Assembly: GCA_029783825.1 (NCBI GenBank)
Contig: JAREIK010003003.1
Location: 114,531 to 178,530, forward strand
Direction: 5' to 3'
DNA length: 64,000 nt
DNA from: Sapria himalayana
Lineage: Eukaryota > Streptophyta > Magnoliopsida > Malpighiales > Rafflesiaceae
Shown one piece after another: positions 16,193 to 28,163 of the stretch. The first letter of the stretch is position 1; each line of letters starts with the position of its first letter. The notes beneath the pieces were generated by a model, which saw only the letters and a program-made list of their open reading frames with translations, ran no database searches and had not been told where the DNA came from. Position numbers and translations under genes: made by a program.

Positions 16193-17159
16193 TTCTATTT
16201 GACTATCTATATGTTTATATATCTATCTATCTATCTATCTATCTACCTATCTATATGTTTATCAATTTCTCAATCTATCTATATATCTATCTATTAATCT
16301 ATCTATAAACCTTATTATCAATCTATCTTGTAATCTATCTATCAATCTAATTATCAATCTGTATATCAAGATGTCTAGTATTTTGTCTATATATATTTCT
16401 ATCTAACTGCCTATTTATATGTCTATTTATCTATATATCTATCTGTCCAACTTTTATATATCTATCTATCTATCTATCCATCGATCTGTCTATCTATGTG
16501 ACTATAAATCTGTCTATCTAACTATTTATATATCTATATATCTTTCTTTCAATCAATCTATCTATATATTTATATATCTATATATCTAACTAACTAACTA
16601 AAAATCTATTATATATCTGTCTGTATATCTATCTATATATCTGTCTAGCTGTCTGTTTACATATCTGTGTATCTTTCTTTCTAGTTACCTATGTATCTAT
16701 CTATCTATCTATGTATATGTCTATAAATTTATCTCTCATTCAATCTATCAATCTATATATAAATATGTCATTAATCTGTTTATCAATCTATCTATAAATT
16801 AGTCTATCATTATGTCTATTATTCAAACTATCAATCAATCAATCAATCAATATATAAATTTATGTATAAATTTGTCTATTAATCTGTGTATCAATTTGTT
16901 AATAAATTTGTCTATTAATCTATCTATCAATTAAATTATCACTCTTTCTATCTGAATATCTATCTATCCATCTATTTATCTGTCTATCTATATGTCTAAC
17001 TATTCATCAATCTTTCCATCTATCTATCCATCTTCTATTTGTTTATTTATCAGTCTAACTATCTATCAATCTATCTATCTGTCAAACTATATGTATATCC
17101 TTCATTATAACTATCTATCAATCTATTTATGTATCTATTTGTCTGTCTAACTATTTGGC

Positions 17160-17210
17160 GATATATATATATATATATATATACATACATATATATATAT
17201 ATATATGTAT
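17160..17210. repeat. (AT)n run with central ACATACAT interruption
   Basis: Two AT runs flank a short CATA-type interruption. The whole stretch could fold into a cruciform because AT runs are self-complementary. Confidence 0.9.
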
Positions 17211-18359
17211 GTATCTCTTTGTGTATCTCTATTTATTTATGTATCTATTTATCAATCTATCTATCTTTGTTTATATCTATATATTTATCTATTTATATAT
17301 CTAAATGTCTATCATTATGTATATAAAACTATCTATTTATTTGTATATCTATCTATATATAAATCTACCTATATATCTATCTATTTGTCTATCTTTCTCT
17401 CTATCTATCTAGCCATCTTTCTTTCTATCGATCTATCTATTTGTCAATCAATTTGCTATATCTCTGTCTAACTATCTATCTATCTATCTTTCTACCTTTC
17501 AATCTATATATCTATTAATATGTCAATCAATCTATCTATCATTCTTACTAACAATCTATCTATCAGTCTAATTATCAATCTATCTATAAATCTATCTATC
17601 TATCTTTCAATCTATTTGTCTATTTATCTGCCTATCTATCTATCTATGCGATTTTCTATCTCTCCGTCTATCTATATGTTTATCTATCTATTTTTCTATC
17701 TACCCATCTATTTATCCATATAACTATCCATCCATCCATCTATATTTTATCTTTCTATTAATCTATGTATTTACATATTTGTCAACCTACCTATCTCTCT
17801 ATCTATCAGTCTAATTATATGTCTATCATTCTTTCTATCTATGTGTCTGTCTATCTATCTATCTATCAATTTGTCAATTTGTCTAACTATCTATGAATCG
17901 ATCTGTCCATAAATCTATTTATTTATTTATCTATCTATCTATCAAACTATCTTTCTATCTATATATCTATCGATTTATATATCTTTTTTTCTATATATAT
18001 ATATATATATATATATATCTATCTATCTATCTATTTATTTTTCTATCTATCTATCTGTCAATCTATCGATCTTTCTATCTATATGGTTGTCTATCTTTCT
18101 AGCTATCTATTATTCTATCAATCTATATGTCAATCTATATGTCAATCTATATGGTTGTCAATCTATCGCTCTATCTTTCTAGCTATCTATTTATTTGTAT
18201 ATCTCTCTGTCAAAAATTATATATATATAAATTTATCTACCTATCTTTCTGTCTGTTAGTCTATCTATCTGTCAATCTATCTATATATCTATCAGTCTAT
18301 CTATTTATCTAAATATTTATCTATCTATCTGTCTGTCTGTCTTTGTATCTATCTATCTA

Positions 18360-20040
<1,681 letters not shown>

Positions 20041-20253
20041 CTTTCTAACTGTGTTCCTATCTATCAATATATTTGTATGTCTATCTATTTATTTACCTAT
20101 CATTCTATATGTCTTTCTATTTGTCTCTCTTTTGGTCTGTCTATATGACTATATATATATATGTTTATCTATTAGTCTATCTCTCTATCTTTCTATCTAA
20201 TTATCTATCAGTGAGTATATCTATTTATATATTAATCATTCTATCTATATGTT

Positions 20254-20258
<5 letters not shown>

Positions 20259-20310
<52 letters not shown>
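20259..20310. repeat. (TA)n run next to the LINE insertion site
   Basis: About 26 TA units end just before the 19-bp candidate target-site duplication of the LINE. Such A/T-rich, easily opened DNA is a plausible target for an L1-type endonuclease; this is inference. Confidence 0.95.
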
Positions 20311-20316
<6 letters not shown>

Positions 20317-20329
20317 CTATATATCTGTC
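20311..20329. repeat. Candidate LINE target-site duplication, 3' side
   Basis: The sequence GTATATCTATATATCTGTC directly abuts the terminal T-run of the LINE. The other side of the element (27184-27208) has the same sequence with one extra 6-bp TATATC unit. Because the host DNA is itself repetitive, part of the match could be chance. Confidence 0.6.
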
Positions 20330-20355
20330 TTTTTTTTTTCAAAGTTTGCTTTATT
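20330..20355 (-). terminator. Second (distal) polyadenylation module of the LINE insertion
   Basis: On the minus strand AATAAA (20350-20355) is followed after 10 nt by a run of 10 A (20330-20339), which is the junction with the array. This is the form of a retrotransposed poly(A) tail. Confidence 0.75.
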
Positions 20356-21497
20356 AATTATATAACCCTCTCTTTTGGCGGAGGAATACCATTGTTTACA
20401 AGCTAATTTCTACCCATTTCCCATTTACATCCATTCATAAACTTTAACATACAATATTTAAAGTAACATTAAAACTATCAAGTGCTGAAAATGCACTTTT
20501 CTTTCTCTTTATGAAGTTTCTTAGTGCTTAAATTTCTATTTCCATTAAACTTCTCCCATTAAATCTTTATGTTTTGCGTTTCTGGTTTGGTAGCTACCAT
20601 TCCTTTTTATTTAGCTCTGCTAATCTTGTAGTCCATTTGATTCTCTGAGCTTTTTGTGCCTGCATGTGCTTGTTATGTTCAGATTTCTTCCCAGTAGTTT
20701 TGTGACCCATGCAGCCTTTTTTTTAGAAGTTCTGCCAGCATGCTGTCCTCCTCGATACTTATTACATACACTTATAATCTTGCCGACACTTTTGTATACT
20801 CAAAATACTCATAACAGATATCAGCTCTTTCCAAGCTCATATCTGTCAGTTTTACAAAAGTGAGGTCTGTCAGCTTTTTCAAGCTGATATCTGTCTGCAT
20901 ATACATGTAAGCAGACAAAATCAGTTGGAAAACATCTTTTACCAGCTTTTTCCAGCACATACTGCCTACATGTACATGTAAGTATATTGGAAAACACCAT
21001 CTCAATTTTCCAGAACAGCAGTTTTAGAGATAGAAGTTCCATAACATATACATATAACAGACATTTTCCAGAACAGCAGCTGGAAAACCCTTACAGAAGT
21101 TCCAACATTTTGTAAGAGTGTCTACCTTACATAGAGGTGTCTATTGACACTTCTGTGTAAGAGTGTCTACCTTACACCAATGTACATCAGGCCCACCAAC
21201 TTACATCCTCACACCTTTACAGACCCTTATATGTGTCTGCAAGAGTGTCTACCTTACACCCTTACATAACCCTTACAGACCCTTATACCAGCTAACTCCC
21301 TTACAACAGCTGCATAACAAATTCTTAATGTAATTCCCTGCAAAATTATTAACAAAGATACTATAATTCTATGCAATTAATATTAGAGTGTCTACCTTTA
21401 CTTTCTTCACTGCTCCTTAAGCCTTTAACCTATATTTGAAAAAAAAACCAAAAAACACAACCAAGCAAAACAAATATCCAAGATCCCAAGCATAACA
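20356..21497 (-). other. Candidate 3'-transduced flank (no gene recognised)
   Basis: This 1.14-kb stretch lies between the LINE's own AATAAA/A-run and a second AATAAA/A-run at the array junction. It is non-array DNA with no recognisable product. It contains iterated short motifs: GAGTGTCTACCTTACA near 21116, 21161 and 21243 with a related form near 21386, and TTTTCCAGAACAGCAG at 21006 and 21064. The simplest reading is source-locus flank copied by read-through past the first poly(A) signal. Alternatives are a long 3' UTR or a separate older retrocopy. Open frames of 60-77 codons on both strands show no family features. Confidence 0.5.
21100..21400. repeat. Iterated GAGTGTCTACCTTACA motif
   Basis: The motif occurs three times nearly exactly (near 21116, 21161, 21243) and once in a shortened form (near 21386), interspersed with CTTACAGACCCTTAT-like words. 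Spacing is irregular, so it is not a simple tandem repeat. Confidence 0.7.
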
Positions 21498-21522
21498 TTT
21501 TTTTTTTGGTCTATCTTTTATT
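21498..21522 (-). terminator. Proximal polyadenylation module of the LINE
   Basis: On the minus strand AATAAA (21517-21522) precedes a run of 10 A (21498-21507) by 9 nt, about 255 nt after the ORF2 stop. This fits the expected 3' end of the LINE proper. Confidence 0.7.
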
Positions 21523-21775
21523 GCCCTCCCCACAGGACCGGGGTGGCTCTTCATTTGTTTCATGACCTCCTCCTGTAATAGAGTTTATATCTGCAAAAAA
21601 GTCAAGTAATCTTTATTTTTTTTATAAATATCAAATTTTAAAAATAAGTTCTTCTCTTCCCCTCTTTATCCTTTAGATCTAAGTTTTAATTTTTGTTTTT
21701 TTGAATTCTAATATATGGGAAACCTATTTTATCTAAACTTATTAAACCTTTATATTTGTCAGGGATATCTTTCCC

Positions 21776-22180
21776 TTAAAATTCTTGAAAACCTCTCTTT
21801 GTACCCTCTTTTGCTAATTTATCTTCCAAAGCATTCGCTTCTCTGAATATATGTATAATTCCCCCTTTAAGTTCTATTAGTAGTGTTTTAATTTTATCAA
21901 TATCTTCTTCTAGTTTCCATAGTTCTATTTTTCCTATTACCAAATCCACTAATAAACTCGAATCAACCTGCACTTGAATATTCTGAAAATTATTATCTTT
22001 ACATATTTGTAAACCTTTATGCAAAGCCATAACCTCTACATCCAAGGCGGAGGAGGCTAAACCATTCATTGTGAATGCTCTTATCACTTTGCCTTCCTCA
22101 TTTCTTATGGCTCCCCCTCCACTTGCAGCTCCCATATCCCTTTTAAAGCTCTCATCCGTATTTAATACCAGGCCATTATG
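21776..22180 (-). pseudogene. RNase H domain of ORF2
   Basis: The domain removes the RNA strand of the RNA-DNA hybrid in families that carry it. Candidate catalytic acids are all present: Asp in LNTDES, Glu in DVEVMALHKGL, Asp in VQVDSSLLV, and the late Asp in HIFREANALEDKLAKEG. It is about 130 residues, the usual size. A TAA at 22181-22183 precedes it in frame, so it would not be translated as part of ORF2. The stop at 21776-21778 ends ORF2. Confidence 0.88.
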
Positions 22181-22860
22181 TTAGGACTTTTTCCATCTGA
22201 TAATTTTAATTTCTAGTCTTTTCTTTGTCCTTGTAATTAGACCCCACGCTTCTTTCCTGTTTTCATCTATTCCTACAATTCCAAGCTTAATAGGCCTATA
22301 GGCTAAGATAAATGCACATTCTTTTTTAATTTGCTCTAGAATATTTACTGCATTCATTGGAATGCCATCAAATCTGCAATTATTCCTTGCTTTCCAGAGA
22401 CACCATACAACAATGTGAGGTATGTATATCCTTAGCCATTTAATGATCTTGTTCTTTGTTTTATTTTCCTTCCATTTTTTTATTCTTTCTATCAATACAT
22501 CCGAGCCTTTTCTAACTCAACTTCTATTTCTAGATTATTCCATATGTTTTTAGCTATCTTCCTTGTTGAAAATAGATAATCCATACTTTCTATTTCTTGG
22601 TTACAACATTCGCATCTAGATGCTAATCTTATACCTTTCTTTTGAATGTGCTCATCAATCGGGATGGCTTTTGAGAGAACTTTCCACATAAAAATGTTTA
22701 ATTTTTGTGGAAGTTCCTTTTTCCATGCTTCTTCAAAAATCATTTGTGGAATTTTTTTAGTTCTCACTAGCTCTTTTACACTTTTTAAAGTAAATTTTCC
22801 TTGGGCATTTAAGGACCATTTCCATCCACTTTTAGTTAATATGGAATGATTTTCCACCAT
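22181..22860 (-). pseudogene. zf-RVT and linker region of ORF2
   Basis: The stretch W.W....GKFTLKSV followed by LNIFMWKVL and SRCECCNQEIESMDYLF matches the zf-RVT region found after the RT in plant LINEs, where Cys pairs and a His/Tyr near ESxxHLF are typical (here Tyr replaces His). After a frameshift near 22495 comes VVWCLWKARNNCRF, the common linker before RNase H. Confidence 0.8.
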
Positions 22861-23081
22861 ATTTCGTTACTTGTAAATTAAATTCCAGCTTTTTGATGCT
22901 CTTTTTGTATTATTAAAAGCATTACTACCTAGTCCATATCTAGCTTTTATATATGCCACCCAAAGACTATTGTTTTTATTATTTTTAATTATCCACCAGT
23001 TCTTGCAGGCCCAAGATTTTGCTATATCGTTAAGTTTGAGAAGCCCAAGCCAGCTTCCTTTAACGGAAAGCATAGGTCTTC

Positions 23082-23143
23082 CCATTTTTTCCAATGCAGC
23101 TTATTTTTGCTTCCATTTTTTCCAATGCAGCTTATTTTTGCTT
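23082..23143. repeat. 31-bp perfect tandem duplication inside ORF2
   Basis: Two identical 31-bp units (23082-23112 and 23113-23143) lie in the LINE between the RT core and zf-RVT. Since 31 is not a multiple of three, the duplication changes frame. The protein reads the same unit in two different frames in succession. Confidence 0.95.
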
Positions 23144-23339
23144 CCATTTTTTCCCATAGGAAGTTTGACATTTCTCTTTCTAGTTTTCTTATGATAGTTT
23201 TCGGTGGCTGTAAAGACATTAGAGTATTTGTCAGTGACCCCTGCAATACATGTGAGATTAGAGTAACTCTTCCTGCCATACTTAGTAGATTTTCGTTCCA
23301 ACCTACGATCTTTCGCCTTAATTTTTCCACTAGGAATAC

Positions 23340-24270
23340 TAGGTATCCCCCTTTAGCCTTTCCTCATAGATCGGGCACCCGAGATACATTAGCACACCCT
23401 TTTTATGTGTTAATCCGGTGATATTTTTTATATTTTGAGCTATATTTTCAGAAGATTTTTCTGCTATCATAAATTGACATTTATTCTTATTCATCATCTG
23501 TCCGGTTTTTTCTTCCATTGTATTTAGTAATTTCATCATATGCCTTATGGATCGGTTACTGGTATTTGAGAAAATTATAATATCGTCTGTGTATGCCAAG
23601 CAGCACACCGTCGGTGTGTTTCTTGGTTGCTTATATCTAACAATTTTCCCCTCATTCATTTCCTTTTTTAAATTTACAATAAAGAGTTTTAGATAGATAT
23701 TGAAAAGGGAGGGAGAAAGAGGGTCCCCTTGTCTAAGTCCTTTTGAGGTTTTAAATTCTTTACCTACTTTCCATTTTATAAGTATTTTAACCAATACGCC
23801 TGATATACATCTATGTATTAAATCTATCCAAAATTCCGAGAAACCCATTTTTCTCATTAAATAACATAATATTTCACATTCTACCCTGTCAAATACTTTA
23901 GAAAGATCTAGTTTCAATATTATATTACGTCCTCTCGACTTAGCTCCTATCTCTCTAATCAATTCTGAGGCTAGATTAATGTTTTCCATCATCAATATGT
24001 CTTTAACAAAACTTGTTTGTTCTATCGATATAATAGATGGGAGGATCTTACTGAGTCTACTCTGAATTACCTTAGCTAATATCTTGTAGATTGTATTACA
24101 TAAACTAATTGGCCTGTAATCTTCTCCTGTCTGTGGGTTAGATTTCTTAGGGACCAAAACAATGTAAGAATTAGTCCATGCCTTTGTAATTTCTGCGCAT
24201 GCAGAAATCCAAACAATGGCTGTGACTAGCTCTTTTTTAATAAAGTTCTAGCTACGCTGAAAAAACCCAT
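23340..24270 (-). pseudogene. Reverse transcriptase domain of ORF2
   Basis: Motifs in order: AGPDG before the domain, VPKK and DYRPISLCN (fingers), LKLDLSKVFDRV with the first catalytic Asp, GLRQGDPLSPSLFN, and LAYTDDIIIF at about 23567-23599 with both catalytic Asp residues (YTDD codons 23582-23593). Plant L1 elements more often have FADD, so YTDD is a small variant. The core from 24157 to 23339 is open without a stop. A frameshift at the G-run near 23350 separates it from the following thumb region. Confidence 0.93.
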
Positions 24271-24869
24271 TGTTCCATCCGTCAGGACCTGCAGCGCTAT
24301 CTTTATTTGCATTAAAAACTGCCTCTTTGACTTCTTCTGTTGGGAATTCTTCTAAAATTTTATTATCATTTTCTGAGACTTTTCTCTCTATATTTTGAAT
24401 TAATTCATTTTTATAATAAATATTTCTCGGAGTAATTGCCTTGCATAATAAATTTTTGAAATATTCTTCTAATTCATTTTTTATATCCTCTTCTTTATCT
24501 AGGCATTTACCATTAGATGCTTTTAACCCTTTTTTTGTTTTTGTATTCTTACTTTGGCTATTACATTAAAGAATTTTGTATTTTTGTCTCCATCTTTTAA
24601 CCACTTGATTCTCGCCCTTTGCTTCCAAAAAACTTCTTCCATATGCATTCTAAGTCTTAATTTAGCGTTGGCCTTGCTAAGCTGGATACTTGAGTTATCG
24701 TCTTTTTGATCAAACTTAATTTCCAGGGTAGTCACTTCATGTTCCATTTCCTGAATATTTTTATTGATTTTTCCAAAAACCTCATTGTTCCATTTGCTTA
24801 ATGCCTGACTTAAATTACGTAATTTCTTCGCTAAAATTTGCATAGGATTATCTGAAACAGGTTTTTTCC

Positions 24870-25632
24870 ATGATTCATTTACTATGCCATCATACCCTTT
24901 ATGCATTCCCCACATATTTTGAAACATAAATCCTTTATGTTTCCCTTCGCTATTTTCAAATGTTATTAGCAAAGGGTTATGCTCCGAGCATGTTCTGTTG
25001 AGATGCCTGACCTTTATCCTGCCAATCTTGTCCACCCATTTAGTGTTAAGTAGAACTCGATCTAGCCTGGACCAGATCGCTTTCCTCCTCTTCCAGCTGT
25101 TACACCATGTAAAGTTAGAGCCTAGGAAGTCTGCTTTCATTAGATTTGCTCTTGAAATTGCCTCATTAAAATGAGCTAATGCCATTTGGTCAGGAGGTCT
25201 TCCTCCCCTTTTTTCGTTAGCATTTCTAATTACATTGAAGTCTCCTCCAATAATCCATGGAGAATTTAATGTTGCTATTGTTTCCATCTCCTTCCATAGA
25301 GCCCTTCTTTCTTCCTTAGCATTGCTTGCATACACCACAGATATAATTGGGTCTTGAAGGCTTCCTAATTTAAAGCTTATAATCTGCTCAGCTTCTACTA
25401 TAATTTCAATATCCATCGATCTTTTCCACAAAATCCATAATTTACCATTTACATTAGAAAATGCTTTTTCAAGACCAAGAACATTCCTATATTTATCTAG
25501 CTAATATTTATTTACCATTGGTTCAGCTAGAATGACTATCTTAATTTTATATATTTTAATTAATTTTCTTAGTCTATTTAAAGTAGGAGAGTTCGCAACT
25601 CCTCTTAAGTTCCAATATAAGCTATTAAACAT
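24870..25632 (-). pseudogene. Endonuclease (APE-like) domain of ORF2
   Basis: Visible motifs are WNLRG near the N-terminus, AEPM (the Glu is the expected metal ligand), GGDFNVI with Asp and Asn, and WSRLDRVL. The final motif reads Ser-Glu-His-Asn-Pro where the family has Ser-Asp-His-x-Pro, so the last catalytic Asp is Glu. One TAG stop at 25501-25503 interrupts the domain. Downstream, to about 24523, the sequence is the usual helical linker rich in Lys and Glu. Confidence 0.88.
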
Positions 25633-25668
25633 TTCAAGTGAATTTTGCTTGAGCTCTAGTCGTGTACT

Positions 25669-27173
25669 TCAAATCATATTTCTTGTTAACATTTTTTTCT
25701 TGTTTCTTGGGGGTTTGTTTAAACTTGATGTAGCTTGTTCTATTGTGCTTAATAATTTTATTTTTTCCAGGCTTTTGCTCATTTTTTTAATAGCCTCCAT
25801 TGCCCTCTCTCTCTCTTGTGGGATATTACTCCATATTTTCTATTTTCTTATTTCTGAATCGTCAAGTGTTAATTTTGATTCAATCTTAGTTTCTTGCATG
25901 CTTGAGCTTATTAAGGGCCAGCTTTTTGCGTCTGTTTCTTCCTCCGATAGAATATCATCCTCCTCCCAGTTATATTATACCATTTTCTCCATTGTTTTTG
26001 TCTCTCTTCCCCACTCCCTTCTCTTACTTCTAGCTTTCTTTCCTCTTCTATCTTCCAGCCCCTTTACTCCCCATTCAGCCTCCTTGGATGTCTCCTCTAG
26101 CCACTTTCTGATATCTGCCATTTTTCCCCTTCTAAAAGCTTTTCCAGCCTTGTATCTTTGCTTATATCTCCCTCTTTCTCTGCCCTTTCTGCCTCCCTCT
26201 CACTTTCCTCAACATTTTCTAGTGACCCCTCTTCTACCCCATCCCCCATTATCTCTTCTGGGCTTTCTTCCATTCCTCTAAGGTACTTCTTCTGCACTAA
26301 TACTTCTGCCGCTTCTATTCTATTCCCTGCTCCTCTTCTCTCCCTCTCTATTTCATCCTCCCCTTTGCCCCTTTCACTATCTTCTATACCCTGCTCTTTC
26401 TTTACCCATTCACTCCCTTTCCATTTTCTTTCTACTTTACTAAACTTCCCCTCTCTCCTCTTCCCTCCACCGGCCATGCAAACTTCTTCCTCATGCCCCA
26501 TTCTGTGGCAGTATGTGCAGTATCTTGGGGTGGATTCTGGATAGACTTCCTACCAGAGTCCATTGGTGAGGTCACTGCCTATCCACACTCTACTCGGTAG
26601 AGGGAGCCTAATGTCAACTTCCACACAAATCCTAGCAACGCTAGGTCTAGTTATACATGCTTTAGCTTCATTTAGAAGCCATGGTTTACAGAAACATAGC
26701 CCAATAGAGTAGAGAGATAGCTTGTTAAAGAAGTGCAAGGGTAGTTTCGGTAAGTTAAGCCATACCAGTGCGTGCGAGGATTCCTCAAGAGCTGTGAAGC
26801 TCAGCGACCATTTGAAGATGCGCATGGGAAGCCCCATGATGCTCCACTATGATCTGCCCCATTTTGGGAGGAAGTCGTCTTCTTCCTTGAACTGGAAGAA
26901 GGCGTGCTTGCCATCATACCATACGAGCTTCACCACTGCCCGTAACTTCAAGGAGGCGAAGAATTCATGAATGGCATTAATTTCAGGCCGACCGTGCGAG
27001 AATTTTCCAATGAGAGTGAGCTCGAATGAGTCTTCCAGTTTATTGAGTTCTTCCTTCGAAAACAGGATTGTGGGAGACTCCATTTTTGTTTCAAAGTTCG
27101 GAAACATCGGCGTGGTTTCTTTGAAGAGAGATGGGAATGATTTCTCATTAGAAAGCAATTCGGAATTCCCCAT
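25669..27173 (-). pseudogene. LINE ORF1 (nucleic-acid-binding protein, DUF4283-like plus CCHC), decayed
   Basis: ORF1 proteins of plant L1 elements bind the element RNA. The start chosen is the ATG at 27171-27173, 10 bp inside the element. An acidic or polar N-terminus is followed by a DUF4283-like region (LIGKFSHGRP, MRIFKWSLSF, RPSVARICVEVD) and a CCHC knuckle at 26478-26519, then a long Lys/Glu/Arg-rich tail. Reading frame is kept across TAG stops at 26847-26849 and 26550-26552. It shifts near 26100, and further TAA and TAG codons follow before a TGA at 25669-25671. ORF2 starts only 36 nt downstream in the same frame, the usual close ORF1-ORF2 arrangement. Confidence 0.85.
26478..26519 (-). 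other. CCHC zinc knuckle of ORF1
   Basis: The 14 codons read C-T-Y-C-H-R-M-G-H-E-E-E-V-C, i.e. CX2CX4HX4C, the retroviral-type zinc knuckle. All four ligands are intact. Confidence 0.93.
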
Positions 27174-27183
27174 TTTTGGCTTG

Positions 27184-27208
27184 GTATATCTATATCTATA
27201 TATCTGTC
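27184..27208. repeat. Candidate LINE target-site duplication, 5' side
   Basis: This stretch begins directly after the 5' end of the LINE. It equals the 19-bp sequence at 20311-20329 with one additional TATATC unit, as expected if slippage in repetitive DNA changed one copy. Confidence 0.6.
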
Positions 27209-28130
27209 GTTCTATATATCTATCAATATATCTTTCTATATGTCTATCTCTCTGTCTATCTAGTTCTTTGTGAATTTGTCTATCTATTGGTATACCTATC
27301 TATCAATCTATCTATATATCTATCTATATATCTATTTATATATCTATCTATATATCTATCTATCGATGTATCTATCTATCCATCTATTTGTTTGTCAATT
27401 TGTCTATCTATCTATCTATCTATTTGTCTACCTATATGTCTATTTGTCTAACTATCGGTCTGTATATCTATATATCAATCTATCGATCAATCTGTATGTC
27501 TGTTTATCAGTCTATATATCTATCTATCTATATATCATTATGTCTATCTATCTATTTATCTATCTGTCTATATGTCTGCCTATCTATTTGTGAATCTATC
27601 TATCTATTTGTCTCTCTATGAATTTATCTATTTGCCCATCAATCTATATCTCTATCTATCTGTCTATCTATTTTTATCTATCTATCTATCTATCTATGTG
27701 TCTATCCATCTATTTATCTGTATGTATGTGTATATGTTTGTCAATCTACCTGTCTAGATATATATTTATCTAGCAATCTATGAATCTTTCAATTGAGCTA
27801 TCTACCTATCTTTTGGTCTATATGTTAGTCTATGTGTCTGTCTATGTGTCTATCTATCTAGTTATCTATTTGTCTATCTATCAATCAGTCTATCGATCTA
27901 TCTATCTATCTATCTATTTGTCTAACTATATGTCTATCTATGTGCCTCTTTAAATTAAAATCTTTCTATCTAACTATATATCTATCTATCTGTCTTTCAA
28001 TCTATTGAGCATTCTATCAATCTATTTATCTATATATCTATTTATCTATTCATCTATCTCTCTAACTATCTATCTATCTTTCTATCTATCTAAGTAACTA
28101 TCTATCTATCTGTCTATCTGTTTATCTATC

Positions 28131-28163
<33 letters not shown>

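Larger units (their letters stand above)
21776..25632 (-). pseudogene. LINE ORF2 (endonuclease-reverse transcriptase-RNase H), decayed
   Basis: ORF2 would nick target DNA and copy the element RNA into it. The start chosen is the ATG at 25630-25632, which opens into a WNLRG motif typical of plant L1 endonucleases. Order along the protein: APE-type endonuclease, reverse transcriptase with YTDD, zf-RVT, RNase H. Breaks seen: in-frame TAG at 25501-25503; frameshift at an A7 run near 24530-24536; TAG at 24248-24250, where family members usually have Trp; frameshift near 23350 at a G-run; a 31-bp duplication at 23082-23143; frameshift near 23035; TAA at 22867-22869; frameshift near 22495; TAA at 22181-22183. 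The region between RT and zf-RVT looks too short for the family, suggesting a deletion near 22865. It cannot make a full protein. Confidence 0.9.
20330..27183 (-). mobile_element. Decayed plant L1-type LINE with RNase H, inserted in the TCTA array
   Basis: The element reads on the minus strand from 27183 to 20330: ORF1, then ORF2 (endonuclease, reverse transcriptase, zf-RVT, RNase H), then two poly(A) modules. Both edges abut TCTA array directly, and matching sequence on each side looks like a target-site duplication. Only about 10 bp precede the ORF1 start codon, so the 5' UTR is missing (5' truncation) or extremely short. Several in-frame TAG/TAA stops and frameshifts show that it is dead. 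The body 21498-27183 is about 5.7 kb, near the usual size for plant L1 elements. The extra 1.17 kb at the 3' side is discussed separately. Confidence 0.92.

Noticed and set aside
20654..21042. Small frames of 69-77 codons on both strands in the LINE 3' segment
   Set aside because: They overlap on opposite strands, contain iterated DNA motifs and match no family I recognise.
25532..26281. 249-codon + strand open frame rich in Leu, Ser and Phe
   Set aside because: It lies antisense to LINE ORF1 and the start of ORF2. The Lys/Glu-rich tail of ORF1 on the minus strand explains the Ser/Leu/Phe-rich complement.
26158..26544. 128-codon + strand Ser/Pro-rich frame
   Set aside because: It is antisense to the ORF1 tail and zinc-knuckle region, which has family motifs on the minus strand.
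21776..27173. Possible UAG recoding, since the first in-frame stops seen in ORF1 and ORF2 are all TAG
   Set aside because: Further reading found in-frame TAA codons (22867-22869, 22181-22183 and one in the ORF1 tail) and several frameshifts. Ordinary decay explains all of them.
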